In this document: positions 11,840 through 24,383 of the stretch, in pieces
How positions within the stretch are numbered: position 1 is the stretch's first letter
Layout: every line of letters begins with the position of its first letter
Assembly: GCA_947179485.1 (NCBI GenBank)
Contig: OX359246.1
Coordinates: 29,388,001-29,452,000, forward strand
Reading direction: 5' to 3'
DNA length: 64,000 nucleotides
Origin: Allacma fusca
Lineage: Eukaryota > Arthropoda > Collembola > Symphypleona > Sminthuridae
Position numbers and translations under genes: made by a program
The notes under the pieces: model-generated
Databases searched by the model: none
Seen by the model: the letters and a program-made list of their open reading frames with translations, nothing else
What the model was told of the DNA's origin: nothing

Positions 11840-12411
11840 GCTGTTACAGCCTCAGATTGGTGTAAAATAAAAGTTGGGATCACTCAAGTCTCACCCCGGG
11901 GTAAGATGTCTTATTTCGAAGGACCAGCGCCGCTACCAGCGCACGTTTAATATTTATTCAATAATCTCACCCACATTCAACTACCCTTTTATGAGTGGTA
12001 GCCTTTGCTACCCAGTGTAAGGGAAAATAAAAGGGTTTTTGTAGGTAAAATGTAGAGAAAATGAAAACTGATTCTTTATTACAGTCAAACACGTCGTTCT
12101 TTCCTCACACCAGAAAATATCATCCTCCTTCCATTCCACAATCACTTTTTCCATAGCATTACACTAACATTACATTACAATTCATACAACTACCAATCAA
12201 TTCACATTATATTCATATTAAATTAGAATCAACAATATGCACAAATGCACTACAACACCGAGTGAGTGTGAGTAACAGAGGCGAGCCGCTCCGCAGACAA
12301 GCTACGCTCTCCTCTCTACGTCTCACCTAGTACGCATAAAGTTCATTGCTCCTCGCGAACTCCTCTCCTCTGCATTCGGTTTTCTCTCCGTTCCCTCTCT
12401 CGTGAGTAAAT
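11840..12411. other. No gene seen
   Basis: Mixed sequence, locally less AT-rich (12260-12400), without a supported exon. It contains TTACAATTCATACAAC-like A/T-rich runs and CTCTCCTC-rich tracts only. Confidence 0.4.
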
Positions 12412-12745
12412 CAGAAGTAGAAATAAATCACTGATTTAAATCAAGGTAATGACTTCAAATTTCGCTGTTAATTAAAGAGCCTTTTGAATAAATGAAACAT
12501 TGTAAAACGTGTATTTGTCGTTCATGCATCATCAATGCAACCCGATCCCTCCAGCAGGGTAAAATTATTCGCTCCGTGAACAATAAAAAAAGAGCACATG
12601 GCCGCTTCTACACTTACATACAGCACAATAACTCCAACACTTGTATTAGATCAGTTCAAGTAAACACCGAAGCAAAGTATTAAAAACGGCAGGAAGAAAG
12701 CGAGATATTATTTGGTTAAAATTTCAAGAAGTCGGAATAGACAAT

Positions 12746-12901
12746 ATGAAAGGAAAGAGGGCAAAATGTAACGACTGTGGAATCGAAATGGAAGGACTAA
12801 TCAAGCGGATGAAAAAACATCTCGAGAAATGTGAACCCGAGATAGAGGAAGTCTTTGCCTTGGAAAATTTAGCTGCAGAGCCAGGTAATAATATATATTA
12901 A
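12746..12901 (+). CDS. hAT transposase N-terminal part (BED-like zinc finger)
   Basis: Short open frame starting at ATG 12746 and ending at TAA 12899-12901. It encodes a lysine-rich segment with C-x2-C (residues 8 and 11) and H-x3-C spacing (CNDCG, then KKHLEKC), consistent with the BED finger that begins many hAT transposases and binds the element ends. An acidic stretch (EPEIEEVFALEN) follows. The body of the transposase starts 20 bp later in another frame. A small intron with donor GTAATA at 12885 is possible, but no acceptor keeps the phase, so a small indel is equally likely. Confidence 0.55.
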   Translation: MKGKRAKCNDCGIEMEGLIKRMKKHLEKCEPEIEEVFALENLAAEPGNNIY

Positions 12902-12921
12902 TTTATTGTTTCGCCATTCAA

Positions 12922-14412
12922 ATGCTAAACAAATGGGCCAGATACGGTAATTATTCACCTATTGAAGATCCATGTCCTCTGAGAAAGTTCATCACGAAAA
13001 CTAGCAATAATGAAAAGAAAGTATTTGACGAACAAGTTGCAAGGTTCGTGTTCTCATCTAACTCGGCATTTAGAATTGTTAGTGACCCGGAGTTCGTAAA
13101 CCTTGTGACAATGTTACGGCCTGGCTATATTCCACCTTCAAGAGAATCAGCTGGAGAAGAACTTTTAAATCAGGTTTACGAAAAGGAACGTCAAATGTCT
13201 ACTACAGTCATCAAAGGTAGTATTGTTAGCCTTAACCTAGATGGATGGAGTAACGTCACAAACGATCCGATTATATGTTCATCGATTACAACATGCGAAG
13301 GCAAGTGCATGTTACTTGAAACGATTGACACCTCAGGTCATCCCAACAATGCGGAATATTTACTTGAGTTAGTTGAAAGGTACATTAATGTAGTTAAAAC
13401 TCAGTACGATGCTACAGTTGGGAGTGTTGTTACTGATAATGCAGCAAATGTAGCCCGGATGAGAAGACTGCTGGAAGAAAAAGATCATTCGATTCTAACT
13501 TATGGCTGCTCAGCTCACTTGTTGAATCTTTTATCAAAAGATGTTCAACTGGCCAATGTGAAGACCCAGGTGACTAAAGTAGTGAAGTATTTTCGAAACA
13601 ATCATTTTGCTTCTTCAAAATATAAAGCAACAAAGAAGAACAAACTGGTTTTGCCATCCGATGTGCTCTGGAGTTCCTTATCAGATTGCTTGGAGACCTA
13701 TCTAAATTCCTGGCCAACATTATTTACAATATGTGAAGAGAATCGCTTAGAAATCGCCGAAGATATTCAAGGTTTAATTTCAAATGTTGCACTCAAACGA
13801 AATGCTGAGATTTTACTATCGAGATTAAAGCCCATCTCCATCGCTCTGGACAAGCTGCAGAAAACTTCAGAGTCTATTACCGACTCTACAGAAGTGTGGA
13901 AAACTTTGGAAGAAGAATTCCACGCTGAGCAGTTTCCACGTACTGTGGTGACTAGCATGCAGGATCGAATGAAGCAAGCTTTAACTCCAGCTCACTTCTT
14001 AGCAAATATTTTGCATCCTTTGTATTTAGGGAAAAAATTGTCCGAAGATGAAATAGGCATTGCAATGGATTATGCCTTGAAAAAAACTGAGACTTGTCCT
14101 TCATTTATGCCCATGTTGGTAAAATACAGAGCCCAGTCAGGACCATTTGTCCCACCACTATTTCAACATTCTTTACTAAACGAAGTTACTGCTGTAGAAT
14201 GGTGAAAGTCCTTAACACATCAAATAGCTAAAGATGCTCAAGCAATAGCTATCCAACTTATTTCAGCATCCGCTTCCAACACTGGTTTGGAGAGAATTTT
14301 TTCGTTATTTGGTCTCGTACATACGGAAATTCGAAATCGACTTGGAAATGAGAAAGCTGGCAAGCTGGTATTTGTGCTACAAAGTTTAAAATCGAAACCC
14401 AGTGCTAAATGA
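12922..14412 (+). pseudogene. hAT transposase body with one in-frame TGA
   Basis: A 427-codon open frame ends at TGA 14203-14205, and the same frame continues to TGA 14410-14412 with clear hAT sequence, so the stop splits one protein of about 496 codons. Recognisable parts are the catalytic-core start with SLNLDGWSN and VVTDNAANV (first Asp regions), CSAHLLNLLSKDV (the conserved C-x2-H region), and the C-terminal dimerisation domain after the stop (SASASNTGLERIFS, then EIRNRLGNEKAGKLVFVLQS). The codon before the stop is TGG, so a single TGG-to-TGA change of a second Trp is plausible. It acts in the nucleus, cutting and pasting its own element. It is recent enough to lack other lesions in this segment, but probably inactive unless the stop is read through. 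Confidence 0.8.
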
Positions 14413-14738
14413 CCATTATTATTTATAGTAAAGGGAAAAATTCATATTGGTTTAAAACATTTCTTAATAGTTATAGCCTTCAAGTTGCTTATTTTAGTTG
14501 CTTTTACTTGGCATCTCAATTATTTTGCACAATATTTCTAAATTTTGTTAAATGTTTGTTGGACCGATAATGCATAAAATCGTATAGCAAAATTAAAATC
14601 CAGCTTAACCTTTTAAAATGTTACCTGATGATTTAATCTACAATTTAAATCAGAAAAGTTGATTTAAATAAAAAAATCCGATTTAAATCAAATAAATCGG
14701 ATTTTTTTGATTTTTTTTCAAAAAAATCAGCAACCCTG

Positions 14739-15910
14739 GTCATCTACCATTGCAGATATTTTAAATACACCCTCAAAATTGTTTTATATATAAATAATGA
14801 TAAATATAAATATAAAATATTGCTACAATGAGTCATAAGACACGGATCATGAAAGAATTATTCTGTAAAAACAAATTCCGAACAATTTATTTTGGGTTTG
14901 AGTTTGATAAATGTTGGCTCCTGGATGTAATTTTTCAAATTGTGTCATTTTTGTATTAAAAAAATGAAGTTATTATTTCTTTTGATCGCCTTAAATTCAA
15001 ACGGGTTCTGTTTTACCTTTGAGGTTAAAATAATGTACATACAAAGTAATCATTGACGAAAATTTAAGAAAAGCACATTAAAAAATTTGTGAATTTATAC
15101 GTCACACCAACTATTTTCAAGGAAAATGACGAAGCTATTGTGTACGATAGAAAATTAGATTTTTTCGATAGAGTGGATATTGGTATTAGATAAAGTTAAG
15201 TAACTTTGTTTGACCAGGGAAACTATCCATTATCAGGGGAGCACTGTCACATAAGTAGCATTATTCTAATTTATTTCATAAACTCGAGATAATTATGTCT
15301 TGAGATGTGGTTCTATAGGAAATGGTCATATAGTACTGTAAAATCCCAAGGTTACGACTTCATTCCTTATCAAGTATGTCCTCATCAAGTCCTTATGACA
15401 ATAACCAAGCCTTCCATAGCAACTTGTGTGTTATTTTCAATTAGGCATGTTATAGCATATGTAGTTAGAAATATGTACATTGTTATACTCAGACTTGAAA
15501 TGCTTGAGGCCATTAAAAATTGTGAGAGATTGAAACGAAATAATTTAAAATCCTTAAGCTTTTACGTTGTCTATTTATTATTTCGACTGTTTGCTTGAAT
15601 TAAGAAATAATTTTTGTACAAAATTTTATTGTTAAACACTTTTTCAAATTCTTATGGAAAAATATCCCAACTGTAGTTTCAGCTGGACAGGGGCAACTAA
15701 CAATAAGTCATATTCACGTGACAGTAGGAAATAAATACGGACACGCTCACCGGCCTCTCCCCAAACAGATTAAATACTAATTTACTTAGCTTATATTTTC
15801 TGAAACATGTTCTGTGTGAGAATAAAAATAACTAAAAGGTTGCCATTCTAAAGATATCCTAATTTTGCCTCACATCCCTCATCACGATGATCTTAAATCT
15901 TGGTCCAGTT
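14739..15910. other. No gene seen
   Basis: AT-rich. A 97-codon plus-strand frame at 15305-15598 has no motif and is flanked by no convincing splice or polyadenylation context. Sections around 14900-15060 loosely resemble 7.9-9.2 kb. Confidence 0.4.
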
Positions 15911-15913
15911 AAA

Positions 15914-17964
15914 TTAATAATAATAATAATAATAATGTTTATTAGCCATTAAAAGCATACACACAACTAGCACCTTTACAAATGATATGGTCATAAGGTA
16001 GCTAGCATGAAGATAGCAATGACGTACTATTAAAATCTTGAATATTAAATTAACCTACGACAAAAAGAACTTAATTCATACCTCATATTCAGAAAATCTT
16101 TTTCAATCAGATCTAGTTTGTTTAGTTCCCTAGTCAGATAAGGAACAGTTGAGTCAAAATATCTTACATTTTTGCAACTTTTTTCAACTAACAGACAATT
16201 TTTCCTAGTTTTTTTAATTTCAATCACATGTGGCCTAAGGATATACCTAAATCTAGGGGATTTGAACAATGATTTCCCAAACTTTAAACATTGATTTTTC
16301 ATACGGGTTAAAATAGGTTCTAGTTTTAATGTATGAATGGTATGGCTGTAGTTGTGCCTATTTACAATTTTGCCAGTGATTATGCTTAAGCATCTCTTTT
16401 CGAAACGAGTTATTCTAGTTTTTTCCTTATTTTTGAGACCAGAGTACCATACCGGAGAGCCATATTCTACAATGACTCTTATGTAGGCCTTATACACAAT
16501 TATTAATTCTCTTTGGTTGAAATTAAAGTACTTTAATTTCCTTAACATGAACAACCGTTTACTTGCTTTTTGAAGGGATAGATTAATATGGGTATTCCAT
16601 TTGACATTTTTGGATATATGTACACCAAGTAGTTTACTATCGTCACATTTCGGTATAATTTCATCATTAATAGTAAAATCTTGATTGGAGAATTTCTTGT
16701 TTCTACTTAAGTCTATAGTTAACTGTACACACTTTTTGGGATTCAGTACCATTTTGGATTCATTAAACCATTTATTTACCTCATCAAGCAAGCTTTGCAT
16801 TTTGGGAACACTGCCATATTTAACAACTTCAGCAAGTGCCACATCATCAACGAATATTGTAGTCAAGTTCGATGTGCTTTCATTGAATTTCGAATTAATT
16901 TTTTGGAGGATTGAATTTATCGAAATTACAAATAGTAACGGCGCTAATTTGGTACCTTGTGGGGTACCATTAAAAATTGGATACTTATTAGAAAGAACTT
17001 TGCCATCACGACAACATTGTTGTCTTTCTCTGAGAAACTCACATATCCATAAAATGTCATGACTATTTACATTGAGTTTAACAAGTTCATTAATCAATAT
17101 ATTGTGGTCAACCAAATCAAATGCCTTTTTAAGGTCTAAAAGCACAATTATTACGTATTGGTTTTGCTTATCCAAACCCCTATAAATGAAATCTAGTAAA
17201 CTGACTAGGTAATGACTTGTGGAGGCTTCTTTGATAGTCCCATATTGATTTACCTCAAGATTATTTATAATTTGACTATACAGTCTATTGAATATAAAAT
17301 TCTCAAGTGTTTTGATAAATAAATTAGTTTGAGTGATTGGCCTCACATCATTAAAACTAGTAATTTCGGTTGATTTGGGAACTGGAGTAATGAATCCAAC
17401 TTTCCAATCAGAAGGAATTACATAATTTGCCAGAGAAAAATTGAAAATAAACGTTAGTGGTTCTGTTATTAAACAGGCAAATTCTTTGAGTATTCTGGTC
17501 GGTAGGGAGTTAGGTACATTTGATTTGGTTGGTGGTAATGATTCGAGAGCTTTTAGGACCTGGAGGTTATTGAGTTCAAGTTGCTTTACGCCTTTCGCGA
17601 TTGGAGCCAAGCAAAAGTTTGATATTGGACTATAGGCCCTATTAATATCGGAGAAAAAACTGTTCATATCATCTAATAAATTACTTGTACTTTTCGCATT
17701 CAATTCATCGATTAAAATCTCAGTGCACGATTTTCTCTTTAAGTTACATATTGATCTTACTGCAGTATACCAATCTAGAGTCCCTATACGAACTTGAGAA
17801 GTAATCTTTTCCTTAAATTGTATTTTTGCGTAGTGAATTTTCCTTTTTAATCCCGATTTCATTTTTATGTATTCATTTTTGTCTCTATAGTTTCGATTTT
17901 TGAGTTTCCTAGCTAATTTAATGATTTTATCATTTAACCAAGGAGCCTGATTAATGTACTTTAA
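15914..17964 (-). mobile_element. 5'-truncated non-LTR retrotransposon
   Basis: A minus-strand element whose 3' end is an (ATT)n tract (15914-15935 on the plus strand as AATAATAAT), as in several LINE clades. It retains the reverse transcriptase and a C-terminal region but no endonuclease. The frame upstream of the RT stops at about 17964, consistent with incomplete reverse transcription. The clade could be CR1/Jockey/I-like; I cannot decide without a tree. No clear target duplication was found. Confidence 0.8.
16045..17964 (-). pseudogene. Non-LTR reverse transcriptase, N-terminally truncated ORF
   Basis: The frame is open from about 17964 to the stop at 16045-16047; its first ATG is at 17862, but protein similarity starts upstream (INQAPWLNDKIIKLARKLKN, typical of the linker between endonuclease and RT). 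RT landmarks in order: PVPKS and the RPIT region (about residues 155-180 from the first ATG), LLDLKKAFDLVDH (first catalytic Asp), NGTPQGTKLAPLLF (nucleotide-binding loop) and FVDD (catalytic pair, near 16840). After these come KLLGVHISKNVKW and a thumb/C-terminal region with VIVEYGSPVWY. The RT domain itself is uninterrupted over about 600 residues, but the endonuclease half is missing, so this copy cannot retrotranspose alone. The antisense 125-codon frame at 16685-17062 is a shadow. Confidence 0.88.
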
Positions 17965-17974
17965 TTAAATAAAT

Positions 17975-20900
17975 TTGAGCAAATCTGGAACAAAAAATGG
18001 AACAAAAACTGGCATTTATTTGAAATACAGCACCAGGTTAAACCTTTTAAAAGTTGCTACTAGCCTTTTTTTATTTGGGCTCGTGATACCCCATTTCCAA
18101 AACTTTAGAAACGTCTTCGCTTTTGTTTCTGAAGCCAAATTCCTGAAAATCTCATTCTGTACTCTTACAATTACAAGTCAACAATAATATCCAGTAAAAG
18201 TGTATTCAATTAGAACTCATGCCTGCACTTTTGCTGTAAAAGATTGGATTTAAGATAAGTACCGACAGTGACATCAGTTATTTTTAATGTCTAAGCTTCC
18301 ACGCCGGTTAATAATTTATACCTTGTTTGAATTGGCTGTACTGTGGGTCCCAAGATTGTAACCGCAAAGTATACTACCATATTTATATAAAAGTGAAAAA
18401 TAAGGTATTGACAAGTCAAATACTTCAATTAATGTGTATAAATATTAGATAATCGGATATTTGATATCACGTTTCCCATCACCATAAGACCTAGATTAGT
18501 TAAATATTTTCCTTATTTTATTTGAAAAATGCGGGTGTATCAGTGTTAACAGTTGTAGCGTAAACTTCATTTTTATCAATATTTTGAAATCAAGGAATTT
18601 ATAATGTACATCTTGAAAACAATGTTTTAGAATGAAATCCTCTTTGCAAAATTTGCAAAAAACTTTTCACGCCCCTACAATTTTTGTATTTAAAATTTGT
18701 CCGAATAAAGTGAAAGATTCAAGTAAACGTTTGGAGACTTGATTTTCATTCTTAGTCAAATGAAATGGATTGTAGTAAATTTTTTAGGTTACTTTGAATT
18801 TCTTCCTAATTTATGTGTATTTAAAGTTGCTTATTTTAAAAATAAATTTGTTCAAACGATTCAAAGGGTGATTCCATTGATGATATTATTTTCAAGTTTT
18901 GTTTTAAACATCCCTCCTTTAGTTTCCAAATTCAATTGTAAAAATATCCCAATTAATTTTAGCTAGACAGTCATTATATTTAGGACAATTATTGTACTAG
19001 GATTTCCTGCAGATCATTCCTCCAAAACACTTAAAAATTTTTTGTAGTGACACTTTTAGTTAACATCCGGAGGTATTTATACGTAACCTTTAAATCATCA
19101 GCAATGGTGATTTAAAGGATGTGAAGGAATACCAATCTTTGTTAAGACTTGAGTGTGACCTTGAACTTGTATATTGTCATTCACTTAAACTTGAAATTCG
19201 AGTGCATATTTCCATTATACATTCAAATTTTGAACTCATTATTAAATCACGCATATGATCACTTAAACTCGAACTGAAAATAAAACCATACTTTCAAAAA
19301 TCAATCATTCTTGAGTCTAGTATGAAAATTTGAGTTTGAGTCGTTGGGCGTGTTCACAATTGTGAGATTTAACTCCTTTGAATATAAAACTCTAATTTTG
19401 GTTTAATGAGTCAAGTTAAGCTTTGAGTGCATTTTCCTTTTCTAAAGTTCAGGTGTTTAGAAATTGAATTCATTCGTAATATTGTAATAAACGTTTCAAT
19501 TACAACCCAAAATCACAAATTGATATCCTTTGAAGTAATTAAGGACTGGCTTTAACTTGATATTCAAATGAAAATCTCATTAATTGACACTTGTGAGGAG
19601 CTGGAGTAGGTAGAAGTATAATGGTAGGATTTATAAATAATACAGGATGTTAAAATAGTCTCCATAATATTGTCCACAAAAAACATCGCAAATATGAGTA
19701 GCTACTCGTTTTTTCACCCATACAGTGGAATGCATAGCGTCACTCCATTTCCACAAAGTTCAATTATAATGTCATGTATGTCAGATGGTAATATAATGTA
19801 CAAAGATGCCCTATGACATTTATTATTTCGAACACGATCTTAAAATTTCACATATCCGTTACAAGCGCTCATTGAAAATATGTTTTGAATATACCTTACT
19901 AAAATGTTACCTTAGAAATTTTGAAAAATTTTGTCTTTAATGCCCCTTGAATTTTTGTTACCTAAACTGTGTGTACTAAAACTTTTAATCCAAAGTTTTG
20001 TAAAGAAAATTAAATTTTTGTTTTAAGGAAACAAATAATTCACAAATCTTTTTCGTCCTAATTTCAATTCTCCCTAGTTTCCTAGAAATTAATTTTCTGC
20101 TTCGAGAAGCACGCTCACTAATTTTTGGACGCTCACTCTGAGCGTACAATTGTTTTTTAAAAGTTACTATCACATTTACAAATTTTTAAAATAAAGATGA
20201 CTTGTTTGTATTTAAATTTCTTTCTAACTAAACTTTAATTTCAAATCCAATCAACGAAGTTGCAAACAAAGGGGAGCGGAAGTGCATCTATTTGTATTAA
20301 ATCATGACTTATATACTACTTAATTAATTTCGGCTCCACCTGTTCACCAAAAAAATGTTCTGTAAATTTAATAAATTGTCCCGATATTATTTCAAAAATA
20401 TTTCAGAATTGTCGCCACACGAGTTATTGTACCGAGCAAATTAGAAGTAATTTTAAACGTTGTATGGTTTGAAATAACTGTTATGACTTTGAAAGTATTT
20501 AAAGGTGTAATTAAGACTTATACTATAATATAATTGTACACACAAATTGAATGCTAGTGTCTGTTCCCTTTGATTAGTTTTATGTAATTTAAGCATTTAA
20601 TCTGCAAATCTTTAACCGTACGTGAAAATTTAGTTTGCCTTTATTCAAATTTCTTAAATTTGTTATTTTCATTAACTTATGTATCAATATAGAATTATTC
20701 GCTAAGTTTTGGATTTTTGAGAATTTGAAAATAAATGTTTGGAAATGTTATAATAATGCAAAATTTAATTTTTATAATTTTAATAACTCAAAAATCAAAA
20801 TCTGCTCAACTTTTCAAATTGCTGGGGGAATTCAGTGTTTTTCAATAAAAACCGGTTTATATAAAAAAATTTCAAGGAATTGTTTTTATCTCCGTCGTTC

Positions 20901-21004
20901 AAAATTTACCAAAGCCATCAAAGCTACCTAAAAAACTGTGAACTGTGTTTTACTCAAATACATTTGAAATTCAGGAATTGATAATGGACGTCTTGAAAAA
21001 ATTA
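17975..21004. other. No gene seen
   Basis: Three kilobases of very AT-rich DNA. Plus-strand frames of 70-98 codons consist mostly of F/I/K/N/L residues as expected of AT-rich noise. No tRNA, no splice-linked exons and no clear repeat ends. Confidence 0.45.
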
Positions 21005-21012
21005 TTCGGGAA

Positions 21013-22099
21013 CAGGGTTACTGATTTTTGTGATTTTTTTGAAAAAAATCAAAAAACTCGGATTTATTTGATTTTAATCGGATTTTTTTTTTTTTAAATC
21101 AATATTTTCTGATTTAAATTCAAAATTTTATCGTACGATATAATTCCCTTACAAATTTTTCAATTTTAATTTTTTAAATAATATTATACACGTTAGAACT
21201 AATGAAACTTGAACAATTAATAAAACCTGTTGACAGAAAATTACATAGGAAAGTCAACTATATAATATGAAATAAAAAGCTGGTTAAAGTCTGATTCCAA
21301 ATATCAACACTATTTTTTTAAAACTAGCAATTTCGAATTGAGTTTTGTCTTTGAAGCCAAACACTATGTAGGACAATTACCAGCTGTCTCATTTGGATCT
21401 TTTTTGTAATATGTAAATACACATTATGCACATTATATATATCTATAAATATATATAATTGTATAAAATGTGTAGTGTGTACATATATAGTGTTTCGGGA
21501 CAGGATGGTAGGGTATGTCGGGACCGAAAAATTATTTGCAAATTGAGAATATTAAGTTTAAACAAGTGTGAGTCCGTTCGATAATATGGCGTTTAAAAAA
21601 TGCTAAATTCCTACAGTCAAATCTTACCATTTTAAATAGATAGTACTCTTTTAGAAAGATTGGATGTTGGGATGTTTTTGTAGAGGCTGCGTTTCTGCTA
21701 GGGACGAGACATATCAGGACATAAGTATTGCCCCGTGTTATTTCGGGACAGGATCGGAATACATACTTATTTTTGTCACTGGATTTCGAAACGAAACGGA
21801 ATCGTCTGTGGGACAGAACAATTGTCCCCAGCAGAAGCTCTAGTAATATAATTACAATATTTTAAAACACTCATATCCAAATTTTATGGGACCGTGACAG
21901 CTTGACAGATATTTAATTTGAAACGCTTTCAAATCATCAAAGTCCAGAATAGTCTCATGCCCGAAATTCATAAAAACACAAAAATGCACGTTTTACAACA
22001 TTTCGAGACGTAAAATTACATGTTACCTAAACGTGAAAGTTCAATAGTCAAGTGATTTAAATCTTGATTTAAATCAGTGATTTAAATCAAGCCACCCTG
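21013..22099 (-). mobile_element. Non-autonomous hAT MITE related to the 12.4-14.7 kb element
   Basis: Left end CAGGGTTACTGATTTTTGTG matches the complement of the right end of the hAT element at 14738 (CAGGGTTGCTGATTTTTTTG). The right end carries GATTTAAATC repeats (22060-22090) and finishes in CCACCCTG. The orientation is therefore inverted relative to the coding element. Flanks TTCGGGAA (21005-21012) and ATTGGGAA (22100-22107) agree at 6 of 8 positions, a likely decayed target duplication. The interior has no transposase frame and includes a small GTCCC-type element remnant near 21680-21842. Confidence 0.7.
21678..21842. mobile_element. Short relic of the GTCCCC-word family
   Basis: The right end CAGCAGAAGCTCTA and left end TAGAGGCTGCGTTTCTGC resemble the ends of the element 56996-57891 (CAGAGCTTCTG and its complement), and the interior has GGGACGAGAC, CGGGACAGGATCGG and TTGTCCCC words. 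The flanks do not show a convincing 8-bp duplication. Confidence 0.45.
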
Positions 22100-22109
22100 A
22101 TTGGGAATG

Positions 22110-23125
22110 AAGTGTTGTTTATAAAAATTCAGAACTTTGACGCCCTTATAATTTTTTTGGAAAAATCGGTGATATAGGCCCAGTCATTTTAAATAGATTA
22201 ATAATGATTTAAATAAATTAATTTTGTCGTCCCTTTGAACACCTTCCGAATTTGTGTGTATTTGAATTTGTTTATTTAAAGAACAAATGTTCGCGTGGGA
22301 ATCCATTTGGAATTTCATGTCAAATTTAGATTAAAATATTCTTCCTTCAGGTTTAAAATTTGATTGGGAAAATATGGGAATTGTTTTTTCTAGAAAGGAA
22401 GAGTGATATGAAATCCCGTTGAAAAATCCCCCTGATGATTTCACTCTACTTAAGCAAACGCGCAATAGTGTTAAGACCAACTCGTAATAATCCTCTTTAA
22501 AAGCTATATTTGAAATACTTGTCATTGCAAGTCTATACTGCATACTGAACATATGAACATGATACGCGGTATAAAATCAACGCTGAAGAAACGGAAATGA
22601 ACCGATCCGCAACCTGAAACCAAACCAATAATTTGAGTTTAGACTTTTTGCGGCCCTGTTCCAACAGATGCGACAGCGAAAAAGCGAACCCGGAACCAGG
22701 ACCCAATTATATTTCTGGTTTTCGTCCCAATCCTGCACCCAAACACGAACCTCAATGTTGAAAATATCGGGATCCGCACCCCGTACCTTTTGGTCAGTTC
22801 AATTTTCGCCATCTAAAACATATAGTAAGCATATTAAAGAGCATACTTAACTGCCAAATTATTTTCTGTTTTAGTATACTACTTTATCTACCCGTGTAAT
22901 AGTTTTTAATACCATGATAATTGTGCACTTATTGTTAGTGTTAATCACGAATGATTCTTTAGCACGAGATGCTTGGGCTTTATATGTTTGCCTGTATTTC
23001 TGTTAAATTACAGTTATTAAATATTATGGTAATAAGTTTGGATCCATAAAATATCTGATGATATTTTGTCCATATTTATTTTTTGGTTCTGTTTCGAATC
23101 TGATGAAAAATATCTGTACAGTAAC
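22110..23125. other. No gene seen
   Basis: AT-rich. Around 22590-22790 CCGATCCGCAACC and CCCGGAACC words recur in a degenerate fashion, possibly another decayed word-built element, but no ends were recognised. Confidence 0.4.
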
Positions 23126-23129
23126 AAAA

Positions 23130-23201
23130 GGGGATATAGCTCAGTGGTAGAGCATTCGACTGCAGATCGAGAGGTCCCCGGTTCAAACCCGGGTGTCCCC
23201 T
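23130..23201 (+). tRNA. tRNA-Cys (GCA)
   Basis: A full cloverleaf of 72 nt. The acceptor GGGGATA pairs with TGTCCCC (one G-T), followed by a discriminator T. The D stem is GCTC/GAGC with the GGT loop. The anticodon stem TTCGA/TCGAG encloses CTGCAGA with anticodon GCA at its centre. The T arm is CCCGG-TTCAAAC-CCGGG. The A-box-like TAGCTCAGTGGT and B-box GGTTCAAACC are present and there is no intron. A TTTT run at 23209-23212 fits a Pol III terminator. It delivers cysteine for UGC/UGU codons in the cytosol. Confidence 0.95.
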
Positions 23202-23617
23202 ACAAATGTTTTGTCAAAATTTTAAAATATTTACACTGAACAATCGCGCATCATTTGTTATGTTTCAACACTCTCGGAAAAAAATCTTTTAGAAAACATT
23301 TTAATTTTCTTTTTGGAGACGTGGTTTTAGCTTAGCGTGTACTCACAAAAGCATATTTTGTCCGTACACGTAATATTTGTCTCCGTTACGGAGAGACATG
23401 TTATACGGAATAATATTAAGTTATAACACATAAGTTACATTAAGTACTATGTACTAAGTTATATACCATATAGTACACTTATGCTTTGAGTGATTGTGAA
23501 CATTGAGAGTTGAAATAAAGAATTGAATGAAATTTTTAATAAAAAATACATTTACTACATTTTGCTTCTTCATCAACGTTCTAAATATGTCTGTTAAATA
23601 TTGCAGTAAAAACTTAC

Positions 23618-23696
23618 GATTTGCAACCACCCAATGACTCTTGTATTGATCTTGGGGGTGCTGCAGCAAGTTGTCCACTTACGTTTGTTTAGTCAT
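23618..23696 (-). pseudogene. Broken first exon of a four-TM family gene
   Basis: Aligns with exon 1 of the gene at 38602-39838. Read on the minus strand, the exon end (NTRVIGWLQI followed by GTAAGTTTTT) is conserved. From ATG 23696 to the donor it is 79 nt against 75 nt in the intact gene. The net +1 shift puts the ATG out of frame with the conserved part, and a TAA follows five codons after the ATG. No matching exons 2-4 were found downstream, where the tRNA gene lies instead. Either a relic of a duplicated gene or, less likely, an exon with a different start. Confidence 0.6.
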
Positions 23697-24383
23697 TTTC
23701 ATGGGAAAAAAGCCTAAAGTTTTACTACTGTAAATTTTGGATATGAACTTGAGCGTAAATATAACTTTAACGACCAAACGGTTGGAAATGACACGGTATA
23801 CATAATATTGGCAGTTCCCTTTTGTAGAGTTACAGTTAAAGAGCATAGATGCAAATTGGAAGTCTATTTTTGTCGAAAATAACGTGATAATTATTATGCA
23901 CTTCTGATCAAGGGTCACTCATAAATATTGAATTTTTAGTTTGAAGCTGAAGATACCGATTTCTGTATAGTCAAGAGTATAATAATTATTTTGTCTCAAA
24001 TTTAAAAAAAACATATTGTATGTAGTCCAGTTTGAAATAAAAACGGGCATTTTAATTCTCATTGAAATGCTACATTTCTGGGAGTTGTAAGGTAAAAGTA
24101 TAGATTTGACGCTATAGCAATTAAAATTGCTAGAAAATTGTGTGTAATTTCCAACCAATTTCAAATGACATTTTTTTAATTCCCCTGTGTTATTCAGATA
24201 TATTAACTTCATGGGATTTGCATCCTTACTCTTAGTATGTATCTCAGTGTGAACACTAGCTAGTCTGACTAAAAGAGAGTGGTCCGTAATGAAACACATC
24301 TGAAAATAAATAGGTTGCATTTTATCTTGGTCTAGTTGAACATCTTTACATACAGTACATCATACATATGTACATATGTATAC

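Larger units (their letters stand above)
12412..14738 (+). mobile_element. Near-complete hAT element with BED-finger transposase
   Basis: The right terminus is clear: the reverse complement of 14719-14738 starts CAGGGTTGCTGATTTTTTTG. Subterminal GATTTAAATC repeats lie inside both ends (12432-12443 and 14640-14700). The left end is decayed: 12412 reads CAGAAGTAGAAATAAATCAC where the related element at 22099 has CAGGGTGGCTTGATTTAAAT on the complementary strand. The flanks GAGTAAAT and GTCATCTA do not match, so the left boundary or target duplication has been altered. It carries the transposase at 12746-14412 and probably supplied, or once supplied, the non-autonomous copy at 21013-22099. Confidence 0.75.

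Noticed and set aside
16685-17635. Plus-strand frames of 125 and 64 codons
   Set aside because: Shadows of the reverse transcriptase gene on the opposite strand.
23679-24320. Two consecutive minus-strand frames (79 and 133 codons)
   Set aside because: They lie upstream of a family first exon in the duplicated block; the other copy at 39.8-40.3 kb does not keep these frames, so they are probably non-coding.
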